The position numbers were made by a program, and so were the translations under genes. 64,000 nucleotides of DNA, taken from Asterella californica. Taxonomy: Eukaryota; Streptophyta; Marchantiopsida; Marchantiales; Aytoniaceae. The notes below the pieces were generated by a model. That model was not told where the DNA came from and did no database searches. It saw nothing but the letters and a program-made list of their open reading frames with translations. The stretch lies in NCBI GenBank assembly GCA_036924285.1, contig JAYKYS010000001.1, forward strand, positions 4,624,501 through 4,688,500, given 5' to 3'. This document shows positions 35,177 to 45,933 of this stretch, in pieces. The stretch's first letter is position 1; each line of letters starts with the position of its first letter.

Positions 35177-36089
35177 TTTTACCTTGGACTAAATTTTCGC
35201 TCCGTCCTCGGAATGAAGAGAGAACTTTCTTCTATGAAATAATTTCAACTTGTCATGGTTGATGCGATCAAATCTCTTTCCTCCTAGCTCCTGAAGGTCA
35301 TATGTGAAGTTGCTCCACACCTTATCTACAACAAAAGGAACAAAATGTCTAAGCAAAACTTCTTCCTAGCCCTCTTGAATCTGATAGCATCATACAACAT
35401 TACCCAATCTCCGACTTGAAAAGGTTTTACCTCCCTCTTGCTCAATCGTGTGTCGTAACTCTTATTTTGATACGTCTGAGCTCGTTCCATCTGGATCATT
35501 GCTACCGCTCGAGTCTCTTCCAACTCCATGAGTGGCTCCTTCTTTGATTTGACGACGTCTTCTCCCCTCGACCTTTTCAACTTTCGTTGCATAGTTTGAA
35601 ATGTATCCAATTCGAATTGGATCCGCAACTTAGACTCCACTCCATAAACAAGTCAAAATGGATAATATCTAGTAGAAGTCTTTGTTGTCGTCTGATACTC
35701 TCATAAGATGACATGTAGTCTCTTTTCTCAAGTATGTTTCGCAGTCTCAACACCAGCATCTTTGATGAGTATCATACAAAGTGTAAGATTGGTCTTCTCT
35801 GCAATACTATTAGCATTTGGTTTGTATGACATCGTTACTCGTGGTTGGATAGAAAATTGTTGCAACATAGCAGTAATCATGCTCTCTATAAACTCTCCTC
35901 CTATATCTAAGACCAACTCTAACGGACATCCAAATCTTATGATGATCCTCTCTCGTAAGAATCTACCCACTTCTGTTTCATTAGTCTCTCTCAAAGGTCT
36001 AGCCTCTACCCACTTGGTACAATAGTCAGTGGTGACTACAATGTATTGCCTCGAGTGTCTTATTAAGAGGACCTACAAAGTCAATACCT
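35177..36089 (-). pseudogene. E1': integrase core and C-terminus
   Basis: Minus-strand homologue of E1 positions about 1660-2562: VGRFLRERIIIRFGCPLELV, VTMSYKPNANSIAEKTNLTL, and the C-terminal KREVKPFQVGDWVMLYDAIR. It is split over at least three frames. It stops at 36089 in the middle of the block that reads IDFVGPL in E1, where the GAAGAC element starts. The other half resumes at 48475. Confidence 0.92.
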
Positions 36090-38018
36090 TGTGGTGCCCA
36101 CAAATTACAGGATTCACGAATTTTTAAGTTTTTAAGATTAAATAACTTGTTTGTATAACTGAAGAAGCGTTGTTACTTAAGATTACTACTTCCTTAGAGA
36201 GAAGATGATCTTATGAGCTTTTGAATAAGAAGTTGACTTCTTCGGAAGACGACCGTCTTCCGGGAAGCGTCTTCTCAGTTGCGTCTTCGGAAGACGGGAA
36301 GACGACGGAAGACGAGAAGACGGCGGAAGACACCTATCTTCCGGAAGACAGCGACCGCGAAGGCCTAACCACGAGTTTCCAGATAAAAGAGTAGGTGTAC
36401 CTACTAGGTAACACACAGGTGGTAGGTAGGTCGGGAAAGACACATAGGGTCGAAATCCCTAATCTGCGGGGAAGATGCGCAGGAAGCGCATTAGCGCATT
36501 CCAACTTCCCGCAGCATAGCGCGCTTGAGAAGATCGATTTCAGCAGAGTGAGCTTCGCGAGAGGAAATCGAGTGAGGAAATCGAGCGAGGTGAGAACCAG
36601 TTGGCAGCTAGGCGAAAGACGAGACAGAATTGCTGAAGCACGGAAGGCAGGGAGCGAAGGCGTTTTTGTGAGCTCCCGGGAAGCTGACATTGGAGAGTAG
36701 TTGAGTAGAATCGAAGGTGGAATTGAAGCGTGGCCAGAAACGGACAGCGGAAGCAGTCGTGTGGAGTCGCATTGGAGCTAGGACCAGAGCCAGTAGCGCG
36801 CGAGGGTCGAAGACACCTCAGGAAGAAGACAAAAGATTGTAGAGGTTTTTCCCATGTTCTTCTCCTTTCCCACTACTTCTCGCCTCTGTGTGTGTTCCTC
36901 GCGCTTCCCCGGTTGGTTGCAGACAGCCTGATCGATTACCCCCACCCCCATTTTTCCTATTGTGACATTGGGTGCGGAAGCGCTGCCCAATTTCTGTCAG
37001 ACATCTTCCTACTTCTTCCTAAGTTCAATTCGAGCTTCCCTACACCTCGTCCCCAAATTGACGATCCTAGCCATCAAGTTCCCTACCCTACTACCCCTCT
37101 ACCCCCGAAACCTTGAACAGAAGACGCTTCGGAAGATGAGAACATCTTCGGAAGACGCTTCTTAAACTTGACTGTCTTCGGAAGACTGTCTTCGAAAGTC
37201 GACTATAACCAATTCGTATCAAGAGTGGATTTGTGTTGCTTTTGTGTTAAGAGAGGCTTGGTACGAATCCTGAGTGGTGTGGTGAGTTCTTTTGTTAGTT
37301 CGAGAAGTTGGAAGTCGGGAACTAGGTATGTGCCTCCCGGTGTTCCAAGCTTCTCAACTCCACATCTTCCTAGAGAGACTAGAAGACTGAAAGGCTGGCA
37401 AAATGAGCGAGAAGACGTGAGGGTCTATTTCGGGTCTCTTCTGTCCGACCCATAGCAGCCGTTTCTTCTTCTTTCCAAACTTAGAAGAGAGTCGTGAGAA
37501 GACTTGCTAGCAGAATCTGGAGAGAATGATCGAGGGTCATGTCTTCCCACCGAGCAGCAAGCTTCTTCTGAGTGCGTATGAGAGGTGAGAAGTCAGAAGA
37601 ACAGAGTGCAATTGTCTTGAGTCTGTTGCGAGGATAGATTGCGCGTAGGAAGACGAAGACAGGTGAGACCAGTGAAGGGAAGTCTGACTTCGGGAGGTCT
37701 TCCGAGAAAGACATTGAATCGGAAACTGTCTCGAGTGTCTTCCCAGAGGCCACTGTCACCGCAGGAGTCCGCAACCATCTTCCGAACCTGTTATGCACTT
37801 TATGTTTCGCGAATCTTGTATCTTCTGATAGGAAGTAGGATGTAATGCAAGGTGGGTTGTCTTCTGGGTGATCCATGCGAAACCTTGCTTAGATAGGATT
37901 GTTTAGATATAGCTCGGAAGACGAGAGCTATCTAGGAAGTACTGTTAGAACCCCGAAAGACGGAGTAGCTGTCTTCTGGAAGACTAGTTTCGTCTTCTGA
38001 GAAGTAGAAGCTAGACTG
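36090..38018 (+). mobile_element. GAAGAC-family element: LTR or leader region, copy 2
   Basis: Begins TGTGGTGCCCACA inside the E1' integrase. The first 1145 bases match 16522-17757. The region 36245-36349 has ten GAAGAC/GTCTTC hexamers in 105 bases. The LTR end is uncertain; CTGTGGGCA at about 38010-38018 is a possible end. With the tail at 47957-48474 it makes one insertion flanked by TACCT (36085-36089) and TACCC (48475-48479), a near-perfect 5-bp target duplication. Confidence 0.7.
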
Positions 38019-38104
38019 TGGGCACTTGGGAAGGACTGAGCCTTCATCTCATAGTAGGTGCTTGTGGCTTAGTGCAACAGATCTTCTAGTATGTCGATGC
38101 ATCC

Positions 38105-38770
38105 TCGAGGGTTGGTGTTACTAGCAGCGGAGTTGGCAGAGGCCACGCCCTTCCTCAAGGAGTTGGGTCTCGATTTCTTCCTATGGAATTAGAACCTCGC
38201 AGAGCAGGGACTTCTAGAGGAGGTGTGGCAGCGTTGCCACCTCGCAACCGTGTACCTGCGAAGGCAGGAGTAGCTCGAGGAAGACCATCTTCCTGGACTG
38301 AAGATTGGTGGCGCAAGGTCTTCCACAGACCAGAATCAGAGAACCGAGGGTATTGGTTCGAGAAGAAGATCTTGCTCAAGATCGTGAGTTCGTGGCATGT
38401 GCCTGGGAGCACCACCTGCCTTTTCATGGAAGACATGTAGGGGAGGAACGGTTGGAAGATAGAATCTTACCGGGAGCCGAAGAAGCGACTTCTGGCGAAG
38501 CTGTTTCTGCATCTCTTTCCCAAAGGGAAAGCGCAGAAGACGAGGTACTTGGGAGATCAGGACGTGGAGTTCCTAGAATCAGTGTGGGATGACAGAGTGC
38601 CTATCTACTGGGGCACATACATCCACAACTATGTACAGACGGAGCTAGTGTACTTGGGTACCCCGGCGGGAGGACACTTGACACCCTTCCTCTGCTACTT
38701 GTATGTAGCCAGAGGGATCTTAAGGAAGATCAGCTGGCAGAGTATGGGCCAACAAGGCAACAGGAGGTGA
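38105..38770 (+). pseudogene. GAAGAC element: first coding region, several frames
   Basis: Starts MHPRGLVLLAAELAEATPFL with a TAG after about 26 codons. The last part (38549-38770) reads VPIYWGTYIHNYVQTELVYL and YLYVARGILRKISW. This looks like a folded domain broken by stops and frameshifts. I do not recognise it. Its position after the leader suggests a gag-like role. Confidence 0.4.
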
Positions 38771-38828
38771 AGGAGGAGACCTCGGAAGACGATGACCGAG
38801 CGGCAGCCGCAACGCCCCTCCCACTCTG

Positions 38829-40436
38829 ATGTCACAGCTGAGGCCCGGCTCTCACCAGAAGACGCTTCTGATGAGAGAAGACGAGTCTAGTGGGTCAGAA
38901 GATGCCACGCCACCGAGGAAGATGGGTCCTAGAAGTGTACCTAAGATACCCATCTCCCTCATTCATTCAGGATCGGAGTCCGACTCGGAAGAAGAACTAC
39001 TGAGTACCCGATCGGAGCAGAAGACCGCTTCTGCAACACCTGGGAGTCTTTCGAAGACTCCAGAAGACAAGAGAAGAAGGGATACTCCTACTGCGATGCG
39101 AGGAAGCGCAGTGAAGAGACCCGCTCCTGCCATGAGGGATCTTCCACCCCGGAAGATGAGAAGAGTAGCTTCTTCTCGTGCGCAGAAGATGAAGGCCATT
39201 GTGGTGGAAAAGGCTTCCTTGCCTCTGGAAGACGAAGTCGACACCTCAGAGCGAGTGGTGGAGATGAACTTATCTTCCGCAGGAAGACGACTGGAGGAGT
39301 TCAGCGCCTACTTCCACAAGGATGTTCAGCGCCTACTTCCCCCTCTTCCACAGATCCAGCCAGCTATGGAGTTGCTGGAGAAGAGAGCGAAGGCTCAGGA
39401 GAGGCCCTTGCAACCTGGATTCGGTCTGCGCACCTTGCTGCGACAGGAAGAAGACCAGAAGAAGACGAAGTCACTGGAAGCCAGTCTCCGCACCACGGAG
39501 AAGCTTGCAGCCAGGTACAAGACGGAAGCAGCCGCTTCTGCCAAGGAGCTGGTGCAGCTTCGGAAGAACAACCAGGAGATGCAGGTGCGGGTACAGCATC
39601 GCGATCAGGAGGTCTTCCGAGTGCGGGAGAAGATCACCGCCCTCGCAGAGAAGAAGATGACATGGGCGAGGCAGCAGGAGGCCACAGAAGCGCGAGTTGC
39701 AGTTGAGAAGACGCAGCGGGAAGCAGCGGAGGCTCGTGCACAGGAGATGCTAGCACAGTCGGTGGATGCGCTTCGGAAGAAGTTCAACTTCACCGCGGGT
39801 AGGAAGTTACTTACCTTGGCTAGAGGATGGGACAGCGAGTCCAAGACAATGTTGATGGAATGCCGAGAGAGCATGTTCAGGTACTTGGATCGACAGATAG
39901 AAAGAGTGAAGACACTTTATGATCTTCCCTCGCTTCCGACACCTGCAACCGCATCTTCCCACGCTCCAGCACCATCGACTGGATCCGGAATGGAGAAGGA
40001 GGAGTTCGATCTCGCTGTGCACTTGATAGTGACAGCGTTGGAAGCCGAGAAGACACCAGAAGACGCCCCGTAAGACAAGATGTCTTCTGGAAGACAGGAA
40101 GACGAGCCGTCTTCCCAGGTATTCCGCGTGGAGGAAGCGACTTCCCCGAGCCCCTATGAGGTCGTCATGATCCCTAGTCCCGCACCAGTGCCTCAGAAAA
40201 TGGAAGAAGCACCGGTCGACTCCGCTTCCCAGAAGACGCTTCTGTCTTCCGAAGCAGAAGCCGAAGCCGAGGAAGACGCAGCAGCAGCGACAGCAGGGTC
40301 AGCAAAGGATGATGAGGAGGAAGCCACCTCAGTGACACCCGAGGTAACTGCAGGGCTTTCTAGCTTATCAGAAGCCGCGTTAGGAGCTCCGATAGGAGCA
40401 TATCAGGTAGAGGTTACCTCCGAGCAATCAGAGTAG
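38829..40436 (+). pseudogene. GAAGAC element: charged coiled-coil protein, gag-like position
   Basis: From ATG at 38829 there are 414 open codons, a single TAA (40071-40073), then 120 more in the same frame. Residues 1-110 are basic/acidic low complexity (SGSESDSEEELLS, PPRKMRR). About 205-310 is a heptad-rich coiled coil (SLEASLRTTEKLAARYKTEA, VAVEKTQREAAEARAQEML). The C-terminal part is acidic and rich in Pro, Ser and Glu. Codon use is distorted by GAAGAC, which gives Glu-Asp, Lys-Thr or Arg-Arg according to frame. No zinc knuckle, protease or polymerase follows. It may be a structural protein of a non-autonomous element. Confidence 0.5.
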
Positions 40437-41518
40437 ATAGTAACCCAATTGACTATTCTAGATTTAGTAGCACCAAAACAGGCTATCTTAAGGGTGGCAG
40501 TTTTCAGTGTAAAATTAGTTAGGATACCATGTGGCAGCATAGGTAGCGTAGGAGCAACAAGGTGGATGGCTAATTAGGAAAGGGAACCGCTTGCATGTGG
40601 GGTGACAACCTCCTGTCAGCGCCTCTCTCCCTCTGATGGTCGTCTCCCCTGGTTCTCATGGCAGCGACATAAGTAGGATCGAAGAGTACGAGATAGAGTT
40701 CTGTAGCGACTGCACCCACATATTGATTCGATGGTGCAGGCAGACGAGACACATTAGAGAGGAGACACATGATAGACAATTCTTCGCACACTACACCCGT
40801 TGTTGGAAACATACGAACAGTCTGGGAATACACAAGAGGGGTCTGCATGCTCATACCAGCAGTGGTTCGGAGATGTAGATAGAGGTAGTGGACAGTCTAG
40901 GAACAGGGAACGGCATCCTCGTGCAGTCCTGTTGACTAGACTAGTGTGTCGAGGAGTAGACGCAAGAAGTAGAGGGAGTGAGCTTCCCAATGCCATTGTG
41001 ACTTCTTCTCGGAGAATAGATTGTGGATTTGAGTGCAGAAGCTTTGTTCATGTCTTTTGGGTGGTGGGTTTCCTTGAATTCGCTCTCAATTGTGCATGAG
41101 AAGTGTTCTTCTTGAGTGGCGATGAATGTCAACAGTTGTGGAAGTGTAGCTTGACTCGTTCAGTAGAGCACTTGGGATCTGCGTACGAACGGTCTTATGG
41201 ATAAGGGATCCCAGAAGACAGAGTAGTCAGAGCAGCGAAGTGAAGAAGAAAGAAGCCTTCTTCTCGCAACAGAAGACGACATCCTCGAGTGGAAGACGGT
41301 GCAACAGTACACATGTTTGTTGTCTTCCTCCTCAAACTATTACAAGCAGGGATGGCTTGTTAGTCAGGATACGGACTAGAAGCCTGTCAGAATCTTAATT
41401 TCCCTTTTTTATCTTGTTTTCTCTTGTTTGGATTTCCTCTTCTTCCCCATCTTCTCTCATCTTCCCCATCTTCTTACCTTCTTCTAGTGAGCTTCCGAGA
41501 CTTCTATTGAGCTTCCGT
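40437..41518. other. GAAGAC element: non-coding part up to nested insertion
   Basis: No convincing coding frame. GAAGAC density falls except at 41215-41330. It ends CTTCCGT at 41518, where the 2023-bp-LTR element starts. Confidence 0.5.
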
Positions 41519-43541
41519 TGTCGCGTCGGACGTTTTGCGTGAAAGATGTCCAGGAAAACGCGAGGTTCCTGGCTGTGGAGATGTTGTGTGCTGAAACAGA
41601 GACAAGACAGAGAAAAACAACCACGAAAACGAACGCTGCGATATATACACTCCAAATGTATGTACACTGCCGGTTCTTTCTCCTAAGAGCACAGAATTGA
41701 AAAACAGACCAGAGCGGTCTGTAACCTGCTTCAAAAGCCCTTGAAAACAACCCTTGAATCGCAATCCTGACCCAAAACCACCGAAGCGTAGCTCAAAGCA
41801 AGAGAAACTTCTCTTTGCTAACAAATAGAGCCACAGCAGTATCACGCGATTCAAATTCAAGTCCAAACCACATCCATGTATAAGCTCTTAGCTAAAGCTA
41901 GCTACCATAAGCTGTATACAATCAACCAGAACTCTAACGAACTCAAAAGAGCAAAACCCGTAGCGAAGAAATCGAAAAAGACCTATTTGTGAACTTCCTC
42001 CTTTCGTCGAACGGACTTCAGATGTCGATAAGGTATCCTCCGCTGACTCCGTTAACCCAGGAAACCTTCAGATCCGACTCCCATCAGCCGAGATATCACC
42101 GATTTTTGGTCGCAGGTGACCGAACCTTCAAAACTTCCTCCCTGCGGCTTAAAACCGCACACACCGCACAAACGGATCTTCCAAATTGATATCCGTCTTC
42201 TCTGGTAGGTAGATCTAGCTACCCTGAACCCAACAAGACTCCAAACAAGTCGTTAGGAGTTCCCTTTGCAAAACCACTTGAGAAATTTGGTCGCAAGTTG
42301 CAAAAAACTGACGTAAATCGGCTCCCTGCGGCTCAAATTCGCTCACCTCACCCAAATCAACAATCCAATTCACTTACAGTCTTCTCTTATGCGTACATGA
42401 GGACTCCCTGATCGCGTAGGCACCAAGAACGAAGAGCTTGGCTCACCGATCGCGAAGAACAGCCCAACCTCAGGTCGCAGGTGAACGAAAATCTGATGTA
42501 AGCGCTTCCCTGCAAGCCAATTTCACTCAGAACTTCCAAACCGCCCGATGAAACTTTGTATCGTCTTCAATTTCCTGAAGAACTCGTTGTTCTGATCCCG
42601 ATGGATCCAAGGACATCAAGTTTGGACTCCGGAACGGCCCGAACGGTCCAACTCTCCTTCACAGATAACTGAAGACCTCCAAATCTACTTCCTGCGTCCC
42701 AATTTCTCCCAGAACACAACCCCCGATCCGTCTCTTCCCAAACCGTTTGAACCAGTGCGTAGCCTGCACAGATCTGAACCCAACGACGCCTTGCGCGCTT
42801 GCATTGGACTCCTAAATCTCCCGAACCGTCCGTTGACAGATCGCAGACGCAAGCTAGTCCTTTAAGCACCCCCCTTGCAACAGTCTCTGTACGCACAGTT
42901 TTCTCCTGAATAATAAGAAGCAGGTCCCTTGCGTCTTTGATATAACGCTTGGAGCCTTAAATACCCAGTCAACAAGTAACCAGGAGCCTAGCTTGATTTT
43001 ACCTTTTTCCGAATCGCATAACTTCTTCTCTGAATGTCCAAACGAAGTAAACAAGATGCCCATGGAAAACAAACAACGAGCTCTACCCATCTATGTGATG
43101 AAAGTGAAGATCCGAAGTTGCGCCAGAAGCCCGTAAGCTGGGGCCTAGCTTGTTTTCTTCATCTTTCGAGTCTTGTAACTTTTCCACTAGGCGTCCAAAC
43201 GAAGTAGATGAAGTGCATATGGAAAGCTGACAAGGAGCTCTATCCACTGGTGCGATAAAAACGAAGATCCGAAGTGGTGCCAAAAATCTGTAAGCTGGAG
43301 CCTAGCTTATTTTCTCCATCTTTCGAGTCCTGTAACTTTTCCACTAGGCGTCCAAACGAAGTAGACAAAGTGCCTATGGAAAGCTGACAAGGAGCTCTAT
43401 CCATCTATGCGATGAAAATGGAGATCTGAGATTGTGCCAAAAACCCGTAAGCTGGAGCCTAGCTTGTCTTCTCATGAGTGTCTTTGGAGCGACAAGCATC
43501 GAAGTTTGAATTTCATGTAGGAGCCGGTCCACGACACGACA
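41519..43541 (-). repeat. 3' LTR (2023 bp) of the gag-only element
   Basis: Adjacent to the polypurine tract, hence the 3' LTR on the minus strand. The U3 end (right) contains a 157-bp tandem array. Confidence 0.92.
43085..43500. repeat. 157-bp tandem repeats in LTR U3
   Basis: Units start at 43085, 43242 and 43399 (ACCCATCTATG / ATCCACTGGTG / ATCCATCTATG). The identical arrangement is at 47500, 47657 and 47814 in the other LTR. A worn partial unit lies upstream (42990-43084). The location near the start of U3 fits enhancer-type repeats. Confidence 0.9.
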
Positions 43542-43556
43542 TCCACCCCCTCCAAA
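43542..43556 (-). promoter_or_regulatory. Polypurine tract of the gag-only element
   Basis: Minus strand GGAGGGGGTGGA abuts the LTR start TGTCG. The preceding CAGGTTTG is also shared with E2 (CAGGTTCA). Confidence 0.85.
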
Positions 43557-44158
43557 CCTGTGCATCCTCCGGTATGCACCAGAGATACCAACCAAGGAGT
43601 GGACCGACACGCACACTCATTCCCATCTTGTTATCCTCCCTCCCATCTCAATCAACCTCATCCTCAAGTCCGCAACTCGATCGTCATCTTGAAGTTGTTA
43701 CCCTACCATGATCCTCCCTAGATCCATGCTCATCGACCTTCACCTCGAACTTCTCAGTCAATCACCCCCTCTAAATCTACACATCTTCAATATGCGAAGA
43801 CATAGAAAGAATAATCCATCATACCATAGAATTGTCTTCATCTGCTCTGTAGAACCTCATCATCGAGGTTTGTGATCCAAATGTCGTAGTAGACATCACC
43901 CATCCTCTCAATCACCACCGCATATCCTGACTGTAACTCAACTCCAACTCTTCTTTTTTCTTTTCTGAAAAAAAAGAACCACACTGCTGCAACCAAAATC
44001 CTCAACCCCAATCATCACTGCACTGTATATGATATCCTCCTCAACCATCATCCTCCCTGACTGCTTCTTCTGAAAATCCTCACAACCTCCCAAGCATCAT
44101 TCACTCAACCCAAATCACCTTCAGCAATGGCTTCTCCCCTGTAAGCCATCGTTACCCA
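43557..44158. other. Internal non-coding 3' part of the gag-only element
   Basis: C- and T-rich plus strand, purine-rich minus strand, without coding frame. It lies between gag and the polypurine tract, where pol would be in a complete element. Confidence 0.6.
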
Positions 44159-45674
44159 TCATCCTATACCCGTAGCTTCCAGAGCAACCATCCCTTCTCC
44201 TTCACCCTCAGCAAGTTGTTCGTCCTTGATGATGCCAATGTAAGCATCATGGACTTCCCTTGTAGTCGCATCCAAGACCTCCCGTGAAATGAACCCAACC
44301 TTTGCATCTCGAATGCACTCCTCCCAACCTCCCTTCACATCCATCGTCATCATCTCAATATCTGGTTGTTGTTTGCATGCAATCAGATCAACCACATCCG
44401 CTATCTGCACCTCAACCATCTCCTCCGGTTGTGAAGGATCGTCCTCCATTGCCAGTTCAAGAAAAATGGTTTCCAGTTGAACCTTATCCTCCCCAGCTTG
44501 TTTCCCTGAAGAAGTCTCTTCTTGTCCCTTCTTCTCGCTCTGCATCGTGGATGCAGTATCCAACTTGAGCTCGCTTGGACCCACATGCTCATCCAAACCA
44601 TCTCTATGGAGATCATGCTCAATCTCCTCCACCCTAGCATCATAGTTTGTAGCTTCGATAGCTACAACTGCATGTGCCGCAAAGTAATCATCCACAAACT
44701 TCTTCATCCCTCCTTTATCAACGTTGGCTTGAAGGAGAGTACCCGAACTTCTGAATGCAACCTTTTCATCCTCCCAAGAAATTACCTCTCGTTGCAAAGA
44801 CTCTGTAAAGTCGATGCAATCGTCCCGATGATGATCAGTACCATCACACCACAGACAGTGATGTACCCAAGCTGGTTTGGGTACAAGCTCCATCTTGGTC
44901 GATGATCTCTTATCCTCCAACCTAATAACCTTAGCTTGCAGATCTTGCATCTTTTGCTGTAGGTCCTCGATGGTTGGATCCTTCTCCTCTACAACCACAA
45001 CTGGAGGTTGAACCTCAGATACTACCTAAACTGGTGTGGTAGTCAACGCTGCAGGTGCCGACCTTGTAACCCTTTCTTTTGTCTATCTCCGGACAAGAAG
45101 CTCAACAGCTTCATGCACAACCTCCCAATTTCTTGTTAACCCTTCTTCTTCATCCCCATCCTCCAGAAGTAGTTCCAACTGTTCCTGCCATGGTTCATCC
45201 GCAGCTTGAAGAAACAGCTCCGTCTTGTAACTCTCCAAGGTTAGCTTGTCCATCCGAGGTAGTTGAGAGAATTGTCTCTCGAACTCCTTTAACAGCTCTG
45301 CAGGTTGTAAACCCTTGCTGGATCCGTTGACCCATCCCAAAAAAGATTTCTTGGTTACTCGATCTGAGTTTCCCAAGAAATACTCCTCCATCAGTGCATG
45401 TGAAAATGTATCCCAGTTCCTCCCAAAACGCTTTGTCAGACCCTTCACATGCTCCCTTATCTCAGGCACCGCAGCGACTTCGAATGTCTCGATCATCTCC
45501 TTCTCCGATACCTGATCCAAATCCATCTCCGTCTTGTAACATCTCAAGTACTTTGAGATGTCTTCCCCATCAAATAGATCGAGCTTGTCGATCACCCTTC
45601 CAAGCGCCTTCTTCTCCAAAGCCTCCTTTTGTTGATTCTCTTGCTCTTGTCGCATAAACAAAGTGAAGGCTTAA
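44159..45674 (-). pseudogene. Gag (capsid and zinc knuckle) of the gag-only element
   Basis: One minus-strand frame from about 45661 to 44159. The N-terminal half is capsid-like: KLDLFDGEDISKYLRCYKTE, FEVAAVPEIREHV, FSHALMEEYFLGNSD. TAG codons at 45083 and shortly after (near 45030) interrupt the frame without shifting it. A coiled coil follows (LQQKMQDLQAKVIRLEDK), then a canonical CX2CX4HX4C knuckle CLWCDGTDHHRDDC. The C-terminal 200 residues are acidic. A further in-frame TAA sits just upstream (about 45672), so the true start may lie near MTVDGMDGSEGIPG. Both internal stops could come from CAG by C-to-T change. Gag would form particles that package the element RNA. Confidence 0.85.
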
Positions 45675-45933
45675 AACAATCGTGCAGTTGCTGCATCCAA
45701 CTGCATCCCTGGTATACCCTCTGATCCATCCATCCCGTCCACAGTCATGGCTCGTCCCATCCTCCCATCCTCCCATGATCCCAACTGTCTAGAATTCCAT
45801 CATCCCAGGTCCGCAACATCCTCCCGAACAACCATATCCATCTTCATCCTCGTTCATGATTGCTGACCTCTTCTGCTCAGTTCTAACACACAAATATCTC
45901 CACCCCAAACCTTCACGTCGAGTTCACCACCTA

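Noticed and set aside
43085..43500. CRISPR-like array
   Set aside because: Units are 157 bases, contiguous, without distinct spacers, and lie inside an LTR.
44289..44905. Plus-strand open frames inside the gag-only element
   Set aside because: The minus-strand Gag frame has a zinc knuckle and capsid features and the element orientation is minus.
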